Assembly: GCA_963809765.1 (NCBI GenBank)
Contig: CAWEKT010000001.1
Coordinates: forward strand, 124,001 to 188,000
Direction: 5' to 3'
Length of the DNA: 64,000 bases
DNA from: JACVRM01 sp963809765
GTDB taxonomy: Bacteria; Actinomycetota; Thermoleophilia; Gaiellales; Gaiellaceae
Positions 19,343 through 27,968 of the stretch are shown here, in pieces. Both the position numbers and the translations under genes were made by a program. How positions within the stretch are numbered: position 1 is the first letter of the stretch; each line of letters opens with the position of its first letter. Below the pieces are notes generated by a model that worked only from the letters and a program-made list of their open reading frames with translations, was not told where the DNA came from and made no database searches.

Positions 19343-20745
19343 GCCTGAGGGTTCGGCTCGTCGCCGCCTTCGCGTACGTGCTGCTGCTCGTGCTGGCGGC
19401 GATCGAGATCCCGTTCGCGCTTTCTCTGCGGAGCCGCGTCGAGGCCGAGGTGCGGGCGCAGGCGGTGAACGAGGCGTTCCTGATCGCGGCCAGCGCCTCC
19501 GGCGCCATGGACCGGCCGCAGGAGCTCCGGCGCCTCTCCCGCCGGGCGGCGGACGATCTCGAGGGCCGCGTCATCGTCGTCGACTCGACCGGCGATCTGC
19601 TCGCCGATTCGGCGGGCCAGGGCTTGCTGAACGCGCCGTACGGCGACCGAGAAGAGGTCGCCGCAGTGCTGGAGTCGGGTCGGGCAGTCCAGGGCGAGCG
19701 CTTCAGCGAGACGCTCTCGCAGGATCTCCTCTTCACGGCCGTACCGGTCGTCGACCAGGGAGTCCGCGTCGGCGCGGTCCGAGTGACGCAGAGCGCCGAG
19801 CCGGTCGACGACCGCGTCTGGCGCGACGTGGCTGCACTGGCCGCGATCGGCGCTGCGGCGCTCGGCTTCGGGCTCGTGCTCGCGTGGGTGCTGGCCGGCT
19901 CGCTCTCGCGGCCGCAGCGCGCGCTCGCGCAGACGGCGCGGCGCCTCGGCGCCGGCGACCTGGAGGCGAGAGCCGAGGAGACCGGACCTGCGGAGCAGCG
20001 CGAGGTCGCGCACGCGTTCAACGGCATGGCCGACCGCCTCGGTCGCGTGCTCGCCGCCCAGCGGGAGTTCGTCGCCAACGCCTCGCACCAGCTGCGAACG
20101 CCGCTCACCGGGCTCCGCCTGCGCCTCGAGGCTGCGACGTACCGGGCAACCGACCCCGACCTCGAGCGCGACCTGGCCGAGGCGGAGCGGGAAGTCGACC
20201 GGCTCGCGAACCTGCTCGGCGCGCTGCTCACGCTCGCCCAGGACGGAGGCGCACGCCCCGCCCCGAATCCCGTCTCGGTTCGAGCGGCGGCCACCGCCGC
20301 GCTCGACCGTTGGGCGCCGCAGGCGGCCAACGAGGGCCGCGAGCTCACCCTCGCCGGCAGCGACGACGTCTGGGTCGCCGCGTCGGAGGACGACGTCGCG
20401 ACCATCCTGGATGCGCTGCTCGAGAACGCCCTCCGCTACTCGCCGCCCGACGGCACTGTGACGCTCGAGTGGGGACACGGCGAGCTCGCCGTGACGGATG
20501 ACGGGCCCGGGCTCGAGTCGGGCGAGGAGGAGCTCGTCTTCGAGCGCTTCCGCCGTGGCGCCGCCGGCACCGCGGGGCCCAAGGGCACCGGCCTCGGTCT
20601 GGCGATCGTGCGGGCGCTGGTTGAGCGGTGGGGAGGCTCGGTGTCGATCGCGAACCGCGCAGAGGGTGGCGCCCGCGCCGTGGTGCGGTTGCCGGCGTCG
20701 CCTGCCGTGTCGGGTGAGGCGCCGACGGAGGTGCTCGCCCGATGA
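19339..20745 (+). CDS. Transmembrane sensor histidine kinase
   Basis: This 468-aa kinase has a first transmembrane helix at about residues 6-30, an extracytoplasmic domain to about 155 and a second helix at about 158-180. A HAMP segment, a HisKA domain with NASHQLRTPLTGL (His near residue 250) and a HATPase domain with DALLENALRYSPPDG, TDDGPGLESG and KGTGLGLAIVRAL follow. It is the partner of the OmpR-type regulator overlapping it upstream. Its own stop overlaps the start of a secreted Thr-rich protein, suggesting a three-gene operon. The stimulus is unknown. Confidence 0.93.
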   Translation: MSLRVRLVAAFAYVLLLVLAAIEIPFALSLRSRVEAEVRAQAVNEAFLIAASASGAMDRPQELRRLSRRAADDLEGRVIVVDSTGDLLADSAGQGLLNAPYGDREEVAAVLESGRAVQGERFSETLSQDLLFTAVPVVDQGVRVGAVRVTQSAEPVDDRVWRDVAALAAIGAAALGFGLVLAWVLAGSLSRPQRALAQTARRLGAGDLEARAEETGPAEQREVAHAFNGMADRLGRVLAAQREFVANASHQLRTPLTGLRLRLEAATYRATDPDLERDLAEAEREVDRLANLLGALLTLAQDGGARPAPNPVSVRAAATAALDRWAPQAANEGRELTLAGSDDVWVAASEDDVATILDALLENALRYSPPDGTVTLEWGHGELAVTDDGPGLESGEEELVFERFRRGAAGTAGPKGTGLGLAIVRALVERWGGSVSIANRAEGGARAVVRLPASPAVSGEAPTEVLAR

Positions 20746-21091
20746 GATCCACCCTGCTGCTCTTGCTCGTCGGCGTGCTCTTCGCGGGCGGCCTCGGCTT
20801 TGCGGCCCACGTCGTCGCCCAGGACACCGTCGGCACCCCGGCGGTCGACCTCGACCAGGGCGAGCCGCTTGCTCCCGAGGAGGCTCGTGACGACGACCGG
20901 ACGGAGTCGACGACGACGACCACCACCGAGACGGAACCGCAGACGACGACCGAGGCGGAGGATCCCGACGACGAAACGGGGGCGACGACGACAACTCGGG
21001 CTCCGGCAGTGGCAGCAGCGGCTCCGGGTCGGGCGGAGACGATGACTCGGCGGGCCGAGGTCGCGGGCGCGGCCGCGGCGGCGACGACTAG
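20742..21091 (+). CDS. Secreted Thr- and Gly/Ser/Asp-rich protein (probable frameshift)
   Basis: ATG 20742 overlaps the kinase stop. A signal peptide (about residues 1-26, LLLLLVGVLFAGGLGFAAHV) is followed by a Thr/Glu-rich linker. As read, the frame continues to 21197 with an Arg/Ala-rich tail unlike secreted proteins. Adding one G to the run at about nt 20976-20981 instead gives GGDDDNSGSGSGSSGSGSGG and ends GRGRGRGRGGDD at 21091. That tail matches the style of the protein at 17737, so I favour 21091 as the true end. Function unknown. Confidence 0.6.
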
Positions 21092-21122
21092 GCCGCAGCG
21101 GTCGCCGTCATTGCCCGTCTGT

Positions 21123-21153
21123 CCCGACAGTGACGCTCGTCGTCACTGTGGGG
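21123..21153. terminator. Hairpin between convergent genes
   Basis: ACAGTGACG (21127-21135) and CGTCACTGT (21141-21149) are perfect 9-bp arms around CTCGT, extended by a further near-complementary CCCG/GGGG. It lies between converging genes and could terminate both strands. Confidence 0.55.
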
Positions 21154-21282
21154 TCTGTCCCACGCCGGCGACGCCTCACTCGCCGGCGGAGGACTGACCC
21201 GTCACATCACGCCGACCGAGCGGAGCGAGCTCCACTGCGGCCGGCCTCGGTCTGACGAACGCCAAGACCAGTGCGCCCGCAG

Positions 21283-21780
21283 CTACCTGCGCGAGCCGAC
21301 CTCGGCCCCTTCGTACGCCTCCTCGAGCGCGGCGATGTCGAACTTGACCATCTCCAGCATGGCCTTCATCGCGCGGTTCGCCTTCTCCCGGTCGGGATCG
21401 CCGAGCATGTCGCTCAGCACGGTCGGAATGACCTGCCACGAGACGCCGTAGCGGTCCTTGAGCCAGCCGCACTGCACCTCTTTTCCGCCCTTGGTGAGCT
21501 TGGCCCAGTAGTCGTCGATCTCCTCCTGCGTGTCGCAGTGCACCTGGAACGAGATCGCCTCGTTGAAGGTGAAGTCCGGGCCGCCGTTGATCGCCACGAA
21601 CTTCTCGCCGTTCAGCTCGAAGGCGACGGCCAGCACCGAGCCGGGCTCACCCGGGCCGGCCTCGGTGTACCGGTCGATCCGGCCGACCTTCGACTTCGGG
21701 AAGATCGAGGCGTAGAAGTTGGCCGCCTCCTCGGCCTGCCCGTCGAACCACAGGCAGGTGGTGAAGCCATCGGTGGTCAT
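21283..21780 (-). CDS. VOC family protein, PhnB-like
   Basis: The 165-aa protein begins TTDGFTTCLWFDGQAEEAANF and continues with YASIFPKSKVGRIDRYT, FELNGEKFVAINGGPDFTFN and the ending block DRYGVSWQVIPTVLSDMLGD. This is the classic PhnB / 3-demethylubiquinone-methyltransferase-like VOC family. Members are metal-independent or of unknown enzymology and often act in stress responses. The start ATG at 21780 is clear. It is transcribed alone. Confidence 0.88.
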   Translation of the reverse strand: MTTDGFTTCLWFDGQAEEAANFYASIFPKSKVGRIDRYTEAGPGEPGSVLAVAFELNGEKFVAINGGPDFTFNEAISFQVHCDTQEEIDDYWAKLTKGGKEVQCGWLKDRYGVSWQVIPTVLSDMLGDPDREKANRAMKAMLEMVKFDIAALEEAYEGAEVGSRR

Positions 21781-21853
21781 CGCATCCTCCTCAGGTCGCG
21801 AGCTTCAGTCTCCACCATACGACTTCATGTCGAACCCGGAGTCATCGGTTGGA

Positions 21854-22492
21854 TCAGACGGCGGCGAGCAGCCCGGCGAGCGGTGGCGGGACACGATCGA
21901 GATCGAGCGCCTCGACGAGCACGCGTGCGTAGCGCGCCTTCCGCCCCGAGCGCGTGCCGATGAACCGCCGCAGCTGAGCCTCGACGCTTCGCGTCCGCTG
22001 TGCGGGCTGCTGCTGGAGGATCCGGAGCGAGGCGAGCTCGCCCTGGTCGTCGATCACCCGTTCCACGGCCGCGGTGCCGAGCGCGCGGATGAGCTCGTCC
22101 TCGAGATCGCGCTCGCAGACGAAGAAGCCGAGCCGCTCGAGCTCCTCCCGGGTCTGCCCGACGTCGAGCCCCGCCCGCTGGAGCGCACGCCGGTAGTCGC
22201 CTTCCTCACCTGCATCGCAGAGCCCCGCCAGCCTGACCCGATGCCGGCCTTCGCCGAGCAGCGCGAGAAACGGGCCGATCCCCTGCGCGCCTCCGAGCTG
22301 CACGATCTCCACGCCTTGCTCGTGGAGGTCGCGGCTCAGCCGTCGTGCCAGCGTCTCGATCGCAACCCGGTCGCTCTCACCCTCGACGAGTACGAGCGTG
22401 CCAGGGGCGGGCACGCCGAGACCATGCGGCAGCGCGTGCTCAGCCACCGCAGCCACCACGCCCACGGCAATCATGTCCAGGGCCGCAGGCAC
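21854..22492 (-). CDS. Stand-alone OLD-like TOPRIM domain protein
   Basis: The 212-aa protein has TLVLVEGESDRVAIETLARR, the conserved Glu strand of a TOPRIM fold, and LAGLCDAGEEGDYRRAL, its D-x-D-like second motif. ERDLEDELIRALG and a C-terminal helical region follow. OLD nucleases normally carry an N-terminal ABC-type ATPase before this domain; none is present here or next to it. The protein may cleave or bind DNA, or may be a nucleotide-handling relic. It diverges from the dihydrofolate-reductase-like gene across a 21-bp gap. Confidence 0.78.
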   Translation of the reverse strand: MPAALDMIAVGVVAAVAEHALPHGLGVPAPGTLVLVEGESDRVAIETLARRLSRDLHEQGVEIVQLGGAQGIGPFLALLGEGRHRVRLAGLCDAGEEGDYRRALQRAGLDVGQTREELERLGFFVCERDLEDELIRALGTAAVERVIDDQGELASLRILQQQPAQRTRSVEAQLRRFIGTRSGRKARYARVLVEALDLDRVPPPLAGLLAAV

Positions 22493-22513
22493 AGTTCACG
22501 GCGGGAGGCCGAC

Positions 22514-23083
22514 ATGACCATGACCCAGTACTACACGGCGACGAGCCTCGACGGCTTCATCGCCGACGAGCACCATTCGCTCGACTGGCTCTTCAAGTGC
22601 AAGCAGGACCGCGCCGGGCCGCTGAACTACGCCGAGTTCATCGCCGGCGTCGGCGCGCTCGCGATGGGATCGACCACCTACGAGTGGATCCTCGAGCACG
22701 AGTTCGCGGGCAAGGATCCGGCCGACTGGCGCTGGCCGTACGACCAGCCCACCTGGGTCTTCACCCACAGAGACCTCGCGGTGGTCCCGGACGCGCGGAT
22801 CGAGTTCACGAGCGACGACGTCGCCGAGATGCACCGCCGTCTGGTCGAGGCAGCGGGCGGCCGGAACGTCTGGATCGTCGGCGGAGGCGACCTCGTCGGG
22901 CAGTTCGCCGACGCCGGGCTCCTCGACGAGGTGATCGTCTACATCGCGCCGGTGACGCTCGGCGCAGGCGCGCCGCTGCTACCCCGCCGGCTCGACCTGC
23001 GGCTCGACGTGCTGGCGCAGAACGAGGACTTCGCCTGCGCCCGCTACGGGGTGGTGCGGGGCGAGGTGACAGGGCAGGATTGA
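22514..23083 (+). CDS. Dihydrofolate reductase / RibD C-terminal family protein
   Basis: GGGAGG precedes ATG 22514. The 189-aa protein begins TMTQYYTATSLDGFIADEHH and has GALAMGSTTYEWI, WVFTHRDLAV, the NADPH-binding block NVWIVGGGDLVGQFADAGLLDE and IYIAP-like IVYIAPVTLGAGAPLLP. This is the stand-alone RibD_C family, NADPH-dependent reductases of unknown substrate in most actinobacteria. It is likely cytoplasmic. The next gene starts 4 bp later, so the two are probably cotranscribed. Confidence 0.86.
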   Translation: MTMTQYYTATSLDGFIADEHHSLDWLFKCKQDRAGPLNYAEFIAGVGALAMGSTTYEWILEHEFAGKDPADWRWPYDQPTWVFTHRDLAVVPDARIEFTSDDVAEMHRRLVEAAGGRNVWIVGGGDLVGQFADAGLLDEVIVYIAPVTLGAGAPLLPRRLDLRLDVLAQNEDFACARYGVVRGEVTGQD

Positions 23084-23086
23084 CGG

Positions 23087-24815
23087 ATGGCGAGCGATCT
23101 CGCGGACGACGCACAGCCGGGCGACGAGGCCGACGTCGCGGCCGCTGATCGTCGCCGTCGACGAGGACCGGGGTGCGCTGCGGCGGCTCACCGGCGAGCT
23201 CGACCGCTACCGGCGCGACTACCGCGTCGTCTGCAGTGCCTCCGCGGAGGGCGCCCTCGACCTGCTGCGCGGGATTCGCGAGGAAGGCGGCGAGGTCGCG
23301 ATCGTCTTCTCCGCCCGGCTCGCCGGCGGGCTGCCGGGCGAGGAGCTCCTCCAGCAGGTGCACACGCTGCACCCGCACGCGAAGCGAGGGCTGCTCATCG
23401 AGTGGGGCGCCTGGATGGATCCCGACACCGCCGACTGCATCCGGCGCTCGATGGCCCGCGGCTACATCGACTACTACGTGCTCAAGCCGTGGGCCGAGCC
23501 CGACGAGCTCTTCCATCGCACGGTCTCCGAGTTCCTCTTCGAGTGGCGGCGCACGAGCTCGATGGGGCGGCGCGAGCTCACCGTCGTCGCCGACCCGCAG
23601 ACGCAGCGCGGCTACGAGGTCCGCGACCTGCTGGCGCGAAACGGCGTCCCGCACGCCTTCTACTCGTGCGACTCCGCCGAGGGCAAGGACGTCCTGGGCT
23701 CCGTCGAGCGCACCGGCTGCCGGGTGCCGGTCGTCGTGCTGCCGGACGACACCGTGCTGGACGACCCCTCCGACGACCTGCTCGCGCGCGAGGGCTACGG
23801 CGTGCCGACCGAGCCGCGCGACGCGGGGCCGTTCGACGTGGTGATCGTGGGCGCCGGCCCTGCCGGTCTCGCCGCAGCCGTCTACGCGTCCTCCGAGGGA
23901 CTGCGGGCGCTGGTCGTCGAGCAGCGCTCGATCGGCGGCCAGTGCACGGCGAGCGCGCGGATCCGCAACTACCTGGGCTTCTCCCGCGGCATCACCGGCG
24001 CCGAGCTCGCCCAGCGCGCCTACCAGCAGGCATGGGTCTTCGGCACCGAGTTCCTGCTCCTCCACGAGGCGGCCGGCCTGCGTCCCGCGCCGAATGGCCA
24101 CGTGGTGACGATCGCCGATCTCGAGGGGAGCGAGCTCGAGCTGGAGACCAGGAGCGTCGTCCTCGCCTCCGGCGTGCGCTACCGCCGGTTGAGCGTCCCC
24201 GGCATCGAGCGGTTCGAGGGCAACGGGGTCTTCTACGGCGCCTCGCGCTCCGACGCGCAGCAGCACGCGGGCAAGGACGTCTTTCTCGTCGGCGGGGCGA
24301 ACTCCGCCGGCCAGGCGGCGGTGCTGCTCAGCCGCTACGCGCGCTCCGTGACCATGCTCGTGCGCCGGCCGACACTCGCGGAGACCATGTCGCAGTACCT
24401 CCAGGACGAGATCGCGGCCGCGGACACGATCCGCGTCCTGACCTCGACCGAGGTGGCCGCCGTCGAGGGCGAGACCGGGCTCGAGCGTCTGAGCCTGCAG
24501 GGCCCGGACGGCGAGACGACCCACGATGCGGACGCGCTCTTCCTCTTCCTCGGCGGCCAGCCGGAGACGGAGTGGCTCCCGGCCGAGGTCGAGCGCGACC
24601 GCCACGGGTTCGTGGTCACGGGCGCGGGGGGCCGCGCCTACGAGACGTCGCAGCCCGGCGTGTTCGCGGTCGGGGACGTACGGGCGGGGTCGACCAAGCG
24701 CGTCGCGGCCGGGGTCGGCGAGGGCTCGGTCGTCATCGCCCAGGTGCACGCGTACCTGGAGGAGCAGGTTGGGCTCGCGGCGGAGGGTGCGGTCGGGGCG
24801 ACGGCGGGCGCCTGA
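23087..24815 (+). CDS. Receiver-like / thioredoxin-reductase-like fusion oxidoreductase (one frameshift)
   Basis: A receiver-like domain (about residues 25-150) is followed by a glutaredoxin-like domain (about 165-245) and an FAD/NAD(P)-binding reductase (about 248-565) with VVIVGAGPAGLAAAVYA, the second dinucleotide motif DVFLVGGANSAGQAA and FAVGDVRAGSTKRVA. The frame changes near nt 23140, just before LIVAVDEDRGALRRL. In this known fusion family the receiver domain usually has a D-Q-R-M-P phospho-acceptor block; here it reads FSARLAGG, without Asp. The reductase CxxC site is GGQCTASAR, a single Cys followed by Ser. Both active sites therefore look altered. Role in redox signalling is inferred. 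Confidence 0.85.
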
Positions 24816-24827
24816 CGTCAGCGGCCG

Positions 24828-25427
24828 CTACGCGAGCGGCGGGACTCGGCTGCCCGCTGCCGAGCACTCGATCAGGGTCGCGAGCCGCCGTGCGCGCGTC
24901 TCGGGGCGCTTGGCGCTCACGACCCAGAAGGTCGCGAGGGAGCGGTAGGAGTCCGACTGGGCGCCGAACCAGCTCCACGCGGCCTCGTCGGCCCGGAAGG
25001 CCGCCTCCTGCTCGGCGTCGAACGCGGCCTCGTGGCGGCGCTCGTAGGAGTAGACGGCGGAGCGGTCCTCGCGGCGTACGGCGAACGCGGCCTCGCCGGC
25101 CGGCGTCATCCGTCCCTGCTCCCGTAGCTGCGGGATCTTCGCGATGTTCACCGCGCTCCAGTTGCTGCCGGGTCGCCGCGGCGTGAAGCGCTGGCGATGA
25201 CGCTCGTCGTCGATCCGCTGCACCTTGCCGTCGATCCAGCCGAAGCACAGCGCTTCCTCGACGGCCTGGGCCCACGTCAGCGTCGGCTTGCCGGTGGCCT
25301 TCTTGTAGTAGCCGACCCACAGCTCGGCGGCCGAGTCGTGGTGCTCCTCGAGCCACGCACGGAACTGGTGAGGGGTCGCGAAGTAGGTCGCCTCGGCTTG
25401 CCCTCCCGCCGCAGCCTCCTCCCTCAT
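24828..25427 (-). CDS. YdeI/OmpD-associated family protein
   Basis: The 199-aa protein has TPHQFRAWLEEHHDSAAELW, GYYKKATGKPTLTWAQAVEE and ALCFGWIDGKVQRIDDERHR, then FTPRRPGSNWSAVN, the hallmark of the YdeI family (bacteriocin-protection-like). ATG 25427 is taken as start; a TTG at 25451 would add eight residues. The 3' end converges with the fusion oxidoreductase 12 bp away. The molecular activity of the family is not established. Confidence 0.86.
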   Translation of the reverse strand: MREEAAAGGQAEATYFATPHQFRAWLEEHHDSAAELWVGYYKKATGKPTLTWAQAVEEALCFGWIDGKVQRIDDERHRQRFTPRRPGSNWSAVNIAKIPQLREQGRMTPAGEAAFAVRREDRSAVYSYERRHEAAFDAEQEAAFRADEAAWSWFGAQSDSYRSLATFWVVSAKRPETRARRLATLIECSAAGSRVPPLA

Positions 25428-25451
25428 GAAGCGAGCGTAACGAACGCTCAA

Positions 25452-25468
25452 TAGTCCGGACTGGACTA
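25452..25468. promoter_or_regulatory. Inverted repeat in divergent promoter region
   Basis: TAGTCC (25452-25457) and GGACTA (25463-25468) flank a 5-bp spacer, with the self-complementary AGTCCGGACT inside. It lies in the AT-richer 70 bp between the divergent YdeI-like and DJ-1-like genes and could be an operator for either. Confidence 0.3.
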
Positions 25469-25497
25469 ATCCGGAGCGAACAACTAGATTGGAGTGC

Positions 25498-26214
25498 GTG
25501 AGGCGATCGACGTTCGTCGCCGGCGGGGTCGGCGCCGCTGCTTCCCTGGCGGCGGGCAGGCTTGGACTCGAGACGCTCGCTGCCGACGCACTCGCCGCGT
25601 CGCCTCGTCGGCCCCTGCCGCTGCCCCCAAGCGGACGGGTCCGGGTGGCGTTCCTGGTCGGCGACTACGTCAACGTCATCGACACCGCCGGGCCATGGGA
25701 GACCTTCCAGGACGCCGGTGCGGGGACGGGCTCGTCCTCTCCCTTCGAGCTGTTCACGGTGGCGCGGAGCAAGCGCACCGTGCGTGCCACGGGAGGGCTG
25801 AGGCTGGTCCCCGACCACACGTATGCGAGCGCGCCGCAGCCCCACGTGATCGTCGTTCCCGCCCACCAGGCGACGCCCGCGACCCACGCCTACCTGCGGC
25901 GTGCGGCTCCGAAGGCCCAGCTCGTGATGTCCGTGTGTACCGGGGCCTTCGTGGTCGCAGAGGCGGGCTTGCTCGACGGGCTGACGGCGACGACGCACCA
26001 CGAGTTCTTCGACGAGTTCCAGGCCTCGTTCCCGCGGGTGCGGCTCGTGCGCGGCCGGCGCTTCGTCGAGCACGACCGGGTCGCGACCGCGGCCGGGCTC
26101 ACCTCGGGGATCGACCTCGCGCTGCGCGTGGTCGACCGCTACCTCGGCCGCACGGCGGCGGCGGCCACGGCGCGCTACATGGAGCACGAGAGCACGCGCT
26201 GGCGGACGACCTGA
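25498..26214 (+). CDS. DJ-1/PfpI family protein with twin-arginine-like leader
   Basis: GTG 25498 begins RRSTFVAGGVGAAASLAAG, which resembles a Tat signal with an RRSTF motif. The DJ-1/PfpI fold follows, with VRVAFLVGDYVNVIDTAGPWE, HVIVVPAHQATPATH and the nucleophile elbow LVMSVCTGAFVVAEAGLLDG containing Cys, then ATTHHEFFDEF. This is the GATase1 subgroup seen at the front of AraC-type regulators, here without the AraC domain and apparently exported. The role is unknown; isonitrile hydratase-like or chaperone-like chemistry are possibilities. Confidence 0.82.
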   Translation: MRRSTFVAGGVGAAASLAAGRLGLETLAADALAASPRRPLPLPPSGRVRVAFLVGDYVNVIDTAGPWETFQDAGAGTGSSSPFELFTVARSKRTVRATGGLRLVPDHTYASAPQPHVIVVPAHQATPATHAYLRRAAPKAQLVMSVCTGAFVVAEAGLLDGLTATTHHEFFDEFQASFPRVRLVRGRRFVEHDRVATAAGLTSGIDLALRVVDRYLGRTAAAATARYMEHESTRWRTT

Positions 26215-26241
26215 GCCGCTCCTGCGCGGCCGGGCGCGGCG

Positions 26242-27804
26242 TCAGCGCTCGAAGTCGAGCCGGACGTCCTCGAGCGCGATGTCGCGCAGGACTCGGTGCA
26301 TGACGCCGTCCGAGATGACGCCGTCGCGGCGCAGCTGAAGCGCGGCGTCGCGCTCGGCGTCCAGCAGCGCGCGGCGAAGCCGCTGGTACGAGGCCGACTG
26401 CGCCTCGTGCGAGCCGTCGGCATCCTCGTCGAAGCGCTCGCCGAAGCGCCGCACGCGGAACTCGTAGAGGTTTCGCAGGCGACCGGCGGTGCCCTCGTGC
26501 ACCCAGTCCTCGCCCTCCAGCTCGTCGAGCCTCGCGATCGCCGCCAGCGCGGCGGCCTTGCGTGCTTTGGCGTCCTCGCGCAGCTCGGCGCCGTCGTCCT
26601 CGATCCGGAGCGCGCCGATCAGCATGGGCAGCGTCAGCCCTTGCCCGACGAGCGTCGCCAGGATCACGCAGAAGGCGAGGAAGATGATCAGCTCGCGCCC
26701 GGGAAAGGGGGCGCCGGCGTCGGTCTCGAGCGGGATCGCCAGCGCGGCCGCGAGCGAGACCGCGCCCCGCATGCCCGCCCAGGAGACGACCGCGGCCTCG
26801 CGCGGTGCGAGGCCGCCGCGCACCCGCGAGAGGCCCATGACCCACGCCACCCGCACCGCGATCACGGTCGCGCACACGGCCACGGCCCCGGCGACGACCT
26901 CGCCGGTGGACCAGGCGTCGAGCCCGTCGAGGACGGAGGGAAGCTGCAGCCCGACGAGCGTGAAGAGCACCGCGTTCAGGGAGAAGACGACGACCGACCA
27001 GAAGGCGAACCCCTGCAGCCGCGTCTCGGCGTTGGTCAGCTCGGGGGTGTGCCAGCCCATGTAGACCCCGGTCGTGACGGCCGCCAGGACGGCCGAGACC
27101 CCCAGCGCCTCTGCCGGGAGGTACGCGAGGTAGCCGGACAGGAACGAGATCGCGATCTCGCTCGGCGCGTCGTTCATGCGCTTGCGTACCTCGCGCAGCA
27201 GGAATCCCACGGCCAGCCCGATGGCGACGCCCGCGGCCGCGCTCAGCAGCAGGCGCCCACCGGAGCTCCACAGCGAGAACGCGCCGGTGAGCGTGGCCGC
27301 GACGGCGACGCGGTAGAGGACGAGCGCGGTCGCGTCGTTGACGAGGCTCTCGCCCTCGACGATGGCCGCCACCTGGCGCGGGGCGCCGAGCCGGCGTGCG
27401 ATCGAGGTCGCCGCGAGCGGGTCGGTGGGCGAGACGACGGCGCCCAGCACGAACGCCGCCGGCCACGGCAGGTCGACGAGCGCGTGCGCGACGACAGCGA
27501 CCGCGAGCGTGGTCGCACCCACGAGGCCGATCGCAAGCAGTGATATCTGCGCGACGTTCGTCCGCAGGTCGCGGAGCGAGGTGAAGAACGCGGCCGAGTA
27601 GAGGAGCGGCGGCAGGAACGCCACCAGGACGAGCTCGGGCGGCAGGTCGAACTCGGGGAGGCCCGGCACGAAGCTCAGCAGCAGCCCGCCGAGCACCATC
27701 GGGATCGGGTAGGGCACGCGAAAGGCCGGCGCGAGGACCAGCAGCGCGCCGACGCCGGTCAGGAGCCCGAGCAGCTGCAGCAGCTCTCGCTCGTGCAACT
27801 CCAC
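26242..27804 (-). CDS. Na+/H+ antiporter, CPA1 family
   Basis: The 520-aa protein has about 12 hydrophobic helices up to residue 410, then a charged cytoplasmic tail. Family motifs are AFLPPLLYSAAF, VVSPTDPLAATSIARRLG, VEGESLVNDATALVLYR (the ion-binding Asn-Asp), and WAGMRGAVSLAAALAIP. This matches bacterial NhaP/CPA1 exchangers, which expel Na+ or K+ for protons across the plasma membrane. The C-terminal tail (about residues 410-520) is helical and may sense pH. The gene appears monocistronic. Confidence 0.93.
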   Translation of the reverse strand: MELHERELLQLLGLLTGVGALLVLAPAFRVPYPIPMVLGGLLLSFVPGLPEFDLPPELVLVAFLPPLLYSAAFFTSLRDLRTNVAQISLLAIGLVGATTLAVAVVAHALVDLPWPAAFVLGAVVSPTDPLAATSIARRLGAPRQVAAIVEGESLVNDATALVLYRVAVAATLTGAFSLWSSGGRLLLSAAAGVAIGLAVGFLLREVRKRMNDAPSEIAISFLSGYLAYLPAEALGVSAVLAAVTTGVYMGWHTPELTNAETRLQGFAFWSVVVFSLNAVLFTLVGLQLPSVLDGLDAWSTGEVVAGAVAVCATVIAVRVAWVMGLSRVRGGLAPREAAVVSWAGMRGAVSLAAALAIPLETDAGAPFPGRELIIFLAFCVILATLVGQGLTLPMLIGALRIEDDGAELREDAKARKAAALAAIARLDELEGEDWVHEGTAGRLRNLYEFRVRRFGERFDEDADGSHEAQSASYQRLRRALLDAERDAALQLRRDGVISDGVMHRVLRDIALEDVRLDFER

Positions 27805-27968
27805 GAGGGCAGGCTACGGCCTGGCCGTCGCGCGACTTCTGCTCTGCGTCGCCGCCGCAGCGCGGCCCGGGTCAGGTTTGGTTCGGCGGGCTGTCGGCGA
27901 AGCTAATGAGCGAACCGGGCGTCGCGGCGTGCGCGGCGACGGCGGTACCGGCGCAGAGGAGGACCGAC

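Noticed and set aside
21719..22513. Extension of the DHFR-like gene to 454 aa.
   Set aside because: The upstream part lies antisense to the TOPRIM gene; GGGAGG and ATG at 22514 begin the family domain.
22806..24749. A 647-aa open frame on the minus strand.
   Set aside because: It is the mirror of the DHFR-like and fusion-oxidoreductase genes, Arg/Gly/Ala-rich, with no motif or ribosome-binding site. High-GC coding DNA commonly leaves such antisense frames open.
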